A model generated the notes under the pieces. The model was not told the origin of the DNA. It saw only the letters and a program-made list of their open reading frames with translations, and did no database searches. Position numbers and translations under genes: made by a program. 64,000 nt of DNA, taken from the NCBI GenBank assembly GCA_037367405.1, contig JAZKJV010006045.1:62001-126000 (forward strand). The letters run 5' to 3'. This stretch comes from Ottelia alismoides. Lineage: Eukaryota > Streptophyta > Magnoliopsida > Alismatales > Hydrocharitaceae. Shown here piece by piece: positions 56,377 to 64,000 of the stretch; positions within the stretch are counted from its first letter, which is position 1; each line of letters opens with the position of its first letter.

Positions 56377-57300
56377 TTGCTGATTATGTTGGAAGATTGT
56401 GATCGAGGGGTTAATCGCATGAAGAAATATTTGGCTCATGTTAAAGGAAATACATCATCTTTTCCCAAGATGACTCCTGAGCTAAAGAAGGAAATCAAGA
56501 ACAATAGGGAGGAAACTAAAGTGAAGAGGAATGAAAATACTATGAGGATGAAAGACATTCAAGGGGATGTCTCCATCAAGATTAATCAACCCTTGACTGA
56601 AGAAGAGAGTGATGGAAAAAGGCCTCGAACTTCTGCAAATGATATGCCAGAATCCATGCTTAAAGATACATTTGCCAAGGAGGAACGTGCACGTGTGAAT
56701 TCATTCGTGATAAAGTATTTCTATGATAATGACATCGCTTTCAATGTTGTCAAAAGCGATTTTAAGCATGGAAACACCATATTTGAAGGGAATGGCAATA
56801 AAAATTCTAAAGTTTACATCTTCTTCTTTGTGTTGTGAAAGGAATTGAAGCGCTTTTGAGGTGGTAAGCCTCTAAAATTGATGCCACACATGTCAAGAAT
56901 TACACATCATTAATGAGGTAGTTAATGATATATTTGTGATTATTTTGTAAATTCACACAAAGAAAAGGATCATGCTTGAATTCAAGCGATAAAATGACAT
57001 AGTGTATGTCTGATTCAATGCCAAGTTGAGAGATCATTATCTTAGCAAATGAAGTGATGCATTTACCACAAATGATAGAACCCATGTGAGAGATTAGATT
57101 GGTGGGGAAGATGAAGGAGATGATGAGGTATTCCAAGGACTGGGGCTGACGTGGAACTCAGTAGCTAATGCAATTGATGTAGAAGATTTGGTGCAATATA
57201 GAATAAGACAAATGCATGCTATTGGTTCAACTCATTATCGAACTAAGGTGAGAAAGAATTCCTATCTGAGGAAGAGAGTGAAGGTGAAAACAATATCGAA
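56377..57300 (+). pseudogene. Degraded hAT transposase (BED and DUF659 ends only)
   Basis: A 153-codon frame (56377-56838) has GVNRMKKYLAHVKGN (BED-finger end), then RARVNSFVIKYFYDNDIAFN, the start of the DUF659 region. A later piece near 57130 reads GLTWNSVANAIDVEDLVQ, typical of the acidic C-terminal tail of these proteins. The catalytic and dimerisation middle is missing. Confidence 0.65.
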
Positions 57301-57708
57301 GTGGATTTGATGATGATGATCTGGATTAGGATTTTTTGTAATATGTAGAATATTATCGCTTGAACATTTCTGTTTTCTCGATATTATTTTAATCAGTACA
57401 TTACTAATGTTATTTGTGTTAAATTTTTATTTTTTTCGAATAGTTACATATTTTGATGATTGTTGTAATTAGTATGTATGCTAACTTTTCTATTGAAGTA
57501 TTTCTATTTGATCTATAGAGATTGTCTTGAGTTCTATATGAAAGTCATTTTTCTTAGATCTTCTGTTGAACCACAATTATACAGAAATTTAGTTTGGTTG
57601 TGGTCATTTTGTGTATATATATTTAAATCAGATACCACGTAGAACCACACACACCTCGCATATGCCCTCGCATACCGCTTAATCGCTATTCAGTGACCTA
57701 TCTGAACA

Positions 57709-58457
57709 TAGAGGTGAGTATTTGATTGATTTGGGTGGGTCTGGGTTATTCAATTTGAGTTGAATTTGATTTGGGTCGCAAAAATGAAACCCATCACCCA
57801 ACCAAATTAGATTGGGCAGAGATGTTTGGCTGACCGGTTTGGTTAGATTGGGTTGGGGTGAAAACCAAATTGCCCATTTGAAAAAAATCTTATTAATCGA
57901 AGGTCAAATAATGTTGGGACCATTGATGTATGAAAAGATGTCAAAATAAGCAAGTAGTAAGATCAATAGATAAGAAGAAGCTTGGAGAAATATGTTCAAC
58001 ATGGATGAAGAAGGTTGTGATATGTTCATGTTGATATGTAGTTTTTCAGTTATGATTATGGGATTTTAAAGAATAATTTGTCACCTGAAGTCGATAGGGA
58101 TTGGAGCATAGTTGTGTGGTAATAAGGCATGCTCTCAGTTGTTTATAGTATGTCATGATACAATTAAGGATGATAGAGAAAAAAATATCGAGTACAATAC
58201 ATAATAACAACTGAAGTAATGTTAGTGAGAGAAGGTTGTTAAAAAGTTCATAACTTGGATTTGATAATCCGAGTTGTGCATTAAAAATATATATGAGTTT
58301 AGAATTATTGATATTAGTGGGTTGGGTGGAAGACATTGCTCATTGAAGGAATATGGTTTGGGTCCAATCCGACCCAAAACCCGAATGATCCAAATCATTC
58401 TGACCCATTTTCAACGATTTGGTTGGGTTATATGGACCCATATAGTGCTCACCCCTA
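57709..58457. mobile_element. hAT-type MITE (TAGAGGTGAG...CTCACCCCTA)
   Basis: Terminal inverted repeats of TAGRGGTGAG type, with 'gggttggg'/'cccaaccc' subterminal repeats. Flanks TCTGAACA and TCCGAACG match at 6 of 8 positions, an eroded 8-bp TSD. 749 bp, no transposase. Confidence 0.7.
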
Positions 58458-58618
58458 TCCGAACGGATACATACACCACTTTCCTGAACCTTGGTTAAGG
58501 GTGTTTGTTTAACATGAAATTTGAAACACATCCCGTATTTTATTTTTAAAAAATAGGCATTTTATTATGTGGGGGGTATGCATAGTTACATGCATCTTGG
58601 TGTAAGCTCCCCAACCTC

Positions 58619-60660
58619 GTATATATAATATATAAAGATCCAATTGATTGATATCCTATCTTCTTTTATTTTAAACTTGCACCATATTTGTTCAATAATT
58701 TTTTAGTGGAATATAAATTAAAATTAACTTATAATATTTTTAGAGTAAGTTTAGACTTACACTTAGACTCTGAAGGGAGGATTATCATCATGCACCACGT
58801 GAGAAAATGAGTTATACAATTCATAAGATGTGGAGTAATTGTTCAAGAGGACATGTAGGGTGGATAAAGATTATTAAGAGATGAAGAGCTGAGAGGTAAC
58901 AACTACACTCAATGGTTATATCTTCAATAGATAAATTGTAAATTTACATAATTATATGCGGGTCATTTTCTTATATTTATTTTACTTTAGACGAGGAATT
59001 TGAATGGAGGTATATGATAGAAAAGACGATACATAAGGACACCAAATTCCTCTGAGGCCCTTTCGTTTAGAGAATAAGCACTAGGATAAGGGGTCAATTC
59101 TCCATTCAGTGCGGTTCCCAAGAGTCCGACTATTCCCATCTACATCTCATTACTTCATCTTATTCCACCCTTATTCCTATCTTTATTCCACCTTATGCAC
59201 CTTATTCCACCTTATTATCTTTATTCCTATCTTTCCAACCGAACAGAGAATAAACCTTTATTCTTCTTATTCATCATCTTTATTCCTGCTTATTCCCGAA
59301 ATGAACACCTCTAAGAGTCACAATTACTTCAGATGAGCTAATAAGAAATCTAAATTTTGACTTTACATTATCAACATCCACAAAATATATTATAGTTAAC
59401 ATACATAATTTTTATCGTCATATGCTGTCAAACAAGATAGGAAGCCGACAATGACCTAGTGTAGTCAAAGATCAAAAATGTACAAGTGAACATAAAGAGA
59501 AATTGTCCAGTCTATCTGTAGAAGCCATTTTTATAATTGTTGAAATTAATGCACTTCATTCCTTGTGTGTGTCCTTGATTATATTATTTTAAAGTTTTTT
59601 AAACCTTTGCTTACAAGAAGAGCTCCAAAAGCTCATTATGGTTGAATAGGATGCCAACAGCGAGGATGATCAACCTAGATTTAATACGATATTGAAGCAT
59701 GTAATGATTTTAATTGTAGGTTCTGGTTTTTTTCTTATTAATTGAAATTTAATGTTAGTACTCGAAATGTGTATTCTTATTTGTCTACAGTTATATTACT
59801 TGTATCAAGTGAACGAGATATATGTTTTGTGTGAGGAAGCAAATGCTGTGTGGATTCCCTTACTATTATGTGGTGTTACTCCATAATCGGTTTTTAAAAA
59901 ATGCTTTCTATCTTAGATAAAAAACTTTCTCTAAACTCCTTTAAATAAATAATAAACAACTGCAAAAAAAAGTATGAATGTGTAATTTTTAAGCATTTTT
60001 ATCATATGTATTTTTCTTAACTTCTATAATATCAATTATGCCCTCTATTTTTTGGAATATTAGTTGCGCCCTTAATATCTTGCTTCGTTATACCTTGCAC
60101 CCTTCAGTGAGCTTGAATGTTAATGAGTTGGACTAAACCATGACTTATTCAAACAAAGGTCCATGTAAGATGGACATAATTGGAAGCAACTGTATAAATA
60201 TGGAGGAACATGTCGATATGAAATTTTGGTGATATATCACAACATCTTAGAATTAATTTTTTGGCTCTAAACTCTTGGCTCTATGCATCTTAGAATTAAG
60301 ATTTTCGCTTCTACTGTTGGTGATCTTAAACAATGTGGCCTTTGGATAGGTGGGAATAAACCCTCACCTTGCACTAAACCCATGTATGAATTGATTTTTT
60401 TTTCAAAAAAATGGAACGCATTGATCATGATGACATAATTAAGAAAACTTACAAGTAATCACTACATCACGTCATATACATGTGTACGAGGAGTGAGTGA
60501 GGATGAATACTAATTAATCAATGTATTCTTTTACCAAATGCAATGGTTACATGCCATTTTCCAATCCAGCACCCCTTTTACACCATCAATTGCCACCCAC
60601 AAGGCAACACAAGAACACGGGAAGAGGATCCTCTGCTATAACAAGAGTTACAACAGAGGT
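58619..60660. other. Intergenic DNA, no gene supported
   Basis: AT-rich with the MITE-like element at 59054-59311. 'gggaagaggatcctctgct' at 60618 resembles the left end of the 13791 MITE and may be a solo fragment. Confidence 0.45.
59054..59311. mobile_element. Tourist-like MITE candidate
   Basis: Ends GAGGCCCTTTCGTTTAG and GAGGTGTTCATTTCGG (complemented), both followed by 'gaataagca'. The interior is rich in 'ttattcc'. No clean 3-bp TSD is seen, so this is a weak call. Confidence 0.45.
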
Positions 60661-60682
60661 GTTGTCATCCTCTTTTTTTTAT

Positions 60683-60959
60683 GATTTTGATCCAAAATCT
60701 AAACCTTTATGGATTGAATCTTATATTAATACTCTATATATCCTCCAAATTTCACTCAAATATGAACTTATTTGCTATTCTATCTTAATGGTTTGATTCA
60801 AGTCTTTTTAAAATGAAATTTAAGTTGCTTAAATCTTGACTGAGTATTGATCATTAAGATAAAATAATAAATAAGTTTAAATTTAGATGAAATTTTGAGG
60901 ATACATAAAGTATTAATTTAAGATTCAATCCATAAAATTGGATTTTGAAAGCAAAATCT
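60683..60959. mobile_element. Fold-back MITE with ~110-bp inverted arms
   Basis: 60683-60790 pairs with 60850-60959 as reverse complements; 'tatggattgaatctta' recurs in both arms. The loop is about 60 bp. It lies some 320 bp upstream of the TATA box of the phosphatase gene. Confidence 0.8.
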
Positions 60960-61280
60960 GAAAAAGTTAATAAAGAAGATTACATCGCCTATGTAACTCT
61001 TGTCACCTCTTCCCAAGAGCACGAAACTATTAACCAAGCAGGTCTCGTCACCTCCCACCATCCACTCACGCCCCTCTCCACCCTCCGATCATCAACCCCC
61101 TCTAATCAACGGTCACAATTCAATGCCTCTCGCTCACATTTCGTCGAACAGGTGGTGCGCGATACCTCTGACGGTGCACACACATCACAAATTGCACCTA
61201 AAGCGGAAAAGATCCGAGAAGGTTCCGTCAGGAATCTGGAATCCGCAAGTGATATCCTCGTCTTGATCTCGCGGGAAGGT

Positions 61281-61286
61281 TATAAA
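61281..61286 (+). promoter_or_regulatory. TATA box of the phosphatase gene
   Basis: GGTTATAAACACC lies about 135 bp before the inferred start of exon 1, in a C- and A-rich promoter-like stretch. Confidence 0.55.
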
Positions 61287-61417
61287 CACCACCGAACACG
61301 TTCGTGTGATCACAGCATTCGCCACCTGTCCTCTATCTGCTTTTCCAAACCCAAAGGTCGGACCTTTTAGGGCTTTGGGGAGGTGGGTTGTTGCTGTTTC
61401 TGATCGGTTTGGGTTCT

Positions 61418-61566
61418 TTGGGTGCGGAATATAACGGGATCGTGGTGTGTTCGACTTCGATAGGACGTTGATCGCATGCGACAGTGATGGTTGGGTCGTG
61501 GAGAGGCTTGGGCTTAGAGGGATTATCGAGCAGCTTCACCCGACTATGGGTTGGAATGCCCTAATG
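61418..61566 (+). pseudogene. Phosphatase exon 1, lesion-bearing
   Basis: It reads LGAEYNGIVV in one frame and FDFDRTLIACDSDGWVVERL in another, joined by an apparent 2-bp (TG) insertion at about 61447-61449. No in-frame ATG precedes FDFDR; a TAA lies 15 nt before the GTG at 61447. Donor ATG/GTTTGT. Confidence 0.7.
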
Positions 61567-63236
61567 GTTTGTTCTTTGTGGACTTTGATACTCGTGTTTT
61601 TTTTCTTTCCTCCGTGTTTGATAAAATCTTTAATATTGTATTTTAAAGTGGAATGGTTTATATACGTGTGCCAAAACTCAAGAGGAGTATTTCTTGTTGG
61701 TTTAAATAAATTGATTTTAGTTATATTTACACAGTTCGAATAAACTAAGTTAAATTTGTGCATGAATGCCATGCCAGTGCCATTTATTGTATTAAGATCA
61801 GTGTTGGTTCTGATCTTCAGAATAGGATGATGATGGAGCTTCATTCTCAAGGGAAGTCGATTTTCGATATGGCAGATTGTTTAAGAAAGGTGCCTTTGGA
61901 TCCTCGTCTGATCTTGGCTATTAAGTCTGCCTTTGCTCTTGTGTATGTTATAAGCATTATTAGCTGAACTTTTGGTAGTTCCACACTTAAAGTGCAATTT
62001 ATATCTTTAACATTATGTTGCCTTGATTGCAGTCACATGTCATATTGCATACCTTGCATAAGATTTTTGGAGGAACGCTTTACATGAAATGTACTGCTTG
62101 AAGAAGAAAAATGTTACAGGACTTAAATTTGTGCTTGTTGGTTGTAAACAGGTGCGATCTAAGAATAGTGAGTGATGCCAACTTGTTCTTCATAGAGACA
62201 ATACTAGAGCATCATGGTCTTGTAAATTATTTTACAGAGATCAAAACCAATCCTGGAACTGTTGATGGCGACGGGAGGCTTAAAATAATACCGTACCTTG
62301 ACTGCAACAAGTCATCCCACGGGTGTCCCCACTGCCCATCAAACATGTGCAAGGTATATCGACTTCTTTTCTTGTCTCAATTTCTTAAAAAGACCAAGAT
62401 AGATGAAAGAAGTGTTTTGGTTAACTTCTATAGTGGGAAGAATGGATTGCTCTCTTCCTACCTGATTGACTAGAGTATGAAAGTTGTCACCATGGGATCC
62501 AGAGTTTACATGTTCAAGTTTTGGAAATGACCTTTTTTGTGAAAAATGTAACATATGGTTATGTGCAATAGACACGAGATGATGCAATCCTTGCGAGGAT
62601 CCTGCATGACTATAGCCTAATGCGTCGGGTGCCCCTTTCCGTCCTCGAGTAAGAAATAGAAACCAACAGCTGTTGATTCACAATATATTTGCTTATTTAT
62701 GTCTTGCCATGGATGAATTTATCCATCTTGATACTTCAACCAAAGTCCAACTTTGCTCTCATGTCTGTTGGTTTCATCTCCAACTGAAGAGTTATCTTTG
62801 TGAAATACAGGGCATGATCATTGAGCGGATCCAATCTGAAGCTTCTGAAAAGGGCAAACCACACCTGATCTACCTTGGAGATGGGAAGAATGATTTCTGC
62901 CCATCCTTGAAGTTAACCAAGATGGACTACATGATGCCCAGGAAGAACTATCCTATTTGGGAGCTCATTCGCAACAACCCTCATCTCATCCAAGCGGAGG
63001 TTCACGAGTGGTGCAACGGTGAGGACCAGGGGCAAATCCTCCAACTAATCAACAACCTCCTCCTTGCGCACGATAAAACAGCTGAAGCTTCTGCATGCGG
63101 ATCACAAATACTCCACCATTCCATTGTCCCCATCAAACCTCGAGGAGCTTCCAAAGACCTTAAAGGTTCCAGCATGATAAATGTGTTGGCATGTAAGTTC
63201 ATACATTCCACTTGTATATTCGACCACAGGTCCTAA
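61418..63236 (+). CDS. HAD phosphatase, PHOSPHO1 / plant pyrophosphatase-2-like, with a damaged first exon
   Basis: Four exons: 61418-61566, 61821-61942, 62152-62353 and 62811-63236, all GT-AG and in phase from FDFDR onward. HAD motifs are FDFDRT (motif I), VSDAN (motif II) and LGDGKNDFCPS (motif IV). Other family blocks are HPTMGWNALM, KSSHGCPHCPSNMCKG and DYMMPRKNYPIWELI. These match plant proteins described as inorganic pyrophosphatase 1/2 or phosphoethanolamine/phosphocholine phosphatases, often induced by phosphate starvation. Two oddities are seen. The expected ATG is TTG (61418). Also, 'GTGGTGTGTTCGAC' has 2 bp too many for the usual VVVFDFD, shifting frame just before the nucleophile. 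The C-terminus also seems shifted by one A near 63167, replacing a short ending by a longer tail. It may be a recent pseudogene, or the sequence has errors. Confidence 0.78.
61821..61942 (+). CDS. Phosphatase exon 2
   Basis: Acceptor CTTCAG, donor GT/GTATGT. Encodes NRMMMELHSQGKSIFDMAD and the following KVPLDPRLILAIKSAFAL. Confidence 0.82.
62152..62353 (+). CDS. Phosphatase exon 3
   Basis: Acceptor TAAACAG, donor AAG/GTATAT. Encodes CDLRIVSDANLFFIETILE and the cysteine-rich KSSHGCPHCPSNMCK block. Confidence 0.85.
62811..63236 (+). CDS. Phosphatase exon 4 (C-terminus)
   Basis: Acceptor AAATACAG, stop TAA at 63234-63236. Encodes GMIIERIQSEASEKG, the motif IV block and QILQLINNLL. The last ~30 residues (from KDLKGSS) are unlike the family and probably follow a 1-bp insertion. 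Confidence 0.82.
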   Translation, partial: GMIIERIQSEASEKGKPHLIYLGDGKNDFCPSLKLTKMDYMMPRKNYPIWELIRNNPHLIQAEVHEWCNGEDQGQILQLINNLLLAHDKTAEASACGSQILHHSIVPIKPRGASKDLKGSSMINVLACKFIHSTCIFDHRS

Positions 63237-63261
63237 GATTTCTATTTAAGATTCGATGGGG

Positions 63262-63380
63262 GATCATACATTTATTTATTTATTTATAATTAAGGTGGGG
63301 AGGATGGGGTTGAACCATGGTCCTTGGAGGGGGAGCTCATTGCTTCTACCACCAAACCATAAGGTGGCTTCACCATAACT
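63262..63380 (-). mobile_element. tRNA-derived SINE fragment
   Basis: The minus strand reads 'ggtttggtggtagaagc', then 'ccatggttcaaccccatcc' (A- and B-box-like), ending in an AAAT-repeat tail (63270-63285 on the plus strand as TTTA repeats). Confidence 0.55.
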
Positions 63381-64000
63381 TTATTCAAAGACTGGTTTCT
63401 AAGAAATATGATACAATATACTGCAGTTAGTATTGGTGTTTGCCATCTTGCTTTGATTGGTAACTTTGTAACAAACAGGGAACTGCAGCAGTCCAGGGAT
63501 ACAGAAGAACTGATACTGCTTCAGATTCAAAAGAAAAAAAGAGTAATTTACTGGATGGTCCTCAAATTGGTGTCCTGCATCAAAAAAGGATTTTGATAAA
63601 CAAAGTTTGGAGTTTGGTGCCTGATTTTTTCGAAGTTACTGAACCTTCCAAAAATGACTAAACTATGCATGCAATATCACCTTCAAGAATCTGATCAATA
63701 GCGTCTGCCTCAATTTCTGCATTTCTGTCGCTCCATTCTCAACAGAGAAATAAGTTGGGGATTTAAATATGCAATGATCGTAGGGATTTCTTTTCAGGTT
63801 AAATCCTTATAGAGAGACTTAAAATGACATGACTATCATATATTGGGTATCAAATGACAGTTTTTTAATTAAAATTCCTTTGACCGGGAAAAAATATTAT
63901 TTTACTGCACAGTCAATAACAGAGCTGTCCAATGAAGTTTGACTTCTATTTACGTCATACTCACTACTAGTTATCCCATACTGGAATTACCTCGTCACCG
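63381..64000. other. 3' flank of the phosphatase gene, nothing identified
   Basis: No coding exon is supported; the 62-aa frame at 63408 has no family features. Confidence 0.45.

Larger units (their letters stand above)
53599..58618. mobile_element. 5-kb terminal-inverted-repeat element with nested insertions
   Basis: The left end GGGGTTGGGGAGCTTGCACC and right end GAGGTTGGGGAGCTTACACC (complemented) continue as inverted copies for about 45 bp ('catgtaact..acatgca'). AT-rich flanks gtatatata match at 8 of 9 positions where adjacent. The interior holds a degraded hAT transposase (56377-57300), a LINE (54881-55914) and a hAT-type MITE (57709-58457). Another possible hAT end (TAGGGCAGTG, 53828) suggests that the hAT is itself inserted into an older MULE-like element. 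Confidence 0.7.

Noticed and set aside
1..64000. CRISPR array, operons or bacterial features
   Set aside because: None are present. The sequence is plant nuclear DNA, and the regular repeats are transposon-internal or microsatellites.

Overview
This window is nuclear DNA of a flowering plant, most likely a monocot. The evidence is spliced genes with GT-AG introns, a plant mitochondrial ATP synthase subunit g gene, and a dense load of plant-type transposons: MULE, hAT, copia, LINE, SINE and LTR elements (one with the initiator-Met tRNA primer site TGGTATCAGAGC). I could not fix the species. Nearly all of the roughly 190 open frames are shadows or transposon debris. I support three host genes.

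Layout. 1-9295 and 15170-22860 are diverged and inverted fragments of one large LTR-type repeat family, which I divide into modules X, Y and Z. Module Z ends in GATTCATCA. 9300-15170 is an island of low-repeat DNA. It carries an undescribed-looking three-exon gene on the minus strand (10776-12783) for a 73-residue secreted, arginine- and cysteine-rich peptide. 23110-23880 is a dead copia reverse-transcriptase fragment.

From 25557 to about 52060 lies a single minus-strand gene, mitochondrial ATP synthase subunit g. It encodes 122 residues in two coding exons, plus a 5'UTR exon. The coding exons are separated by an intron of about 25.4 kb. Packed in that intron are a 9.3-kb palindrome made of two tail-to-tail MULE (Mutator-like) copies, a hAT element nested inside another hAT element, a third hAT relative, a tRNA-derived SINE, and a young non-autonomous LTR retrotransposon with 483-bp LTRs.

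Upstream of that gene are two 5'-truncated LINE insertions, each with an exact 15-bp target-site duplication. One of them sits inside a 5-kb terminal-inverted-repeat element (53599-58618) that also holds a degraded hAT transposase and a hAT-type MITE. The right edge (61418-63236, plus strand) carries a four-exon HAD-family phosphatase of the PHOSPHO1 / plant pyrophosphatase type. Its promoter and catalytic motifs are recognisable, but the first exon lacks an ATG and has an apparent 2-bp frameshift.

The most interesting idea is the MULE palindrome inside an intron of a housekeeping gene. Every pre-mRNA would contain a transposase hairpin several kilobases long. That is formally like maize Mu killer and could be a constitutive source of MULE-silencing small RNAs. 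The structure is seen in the sequence; the silencing role is inference.
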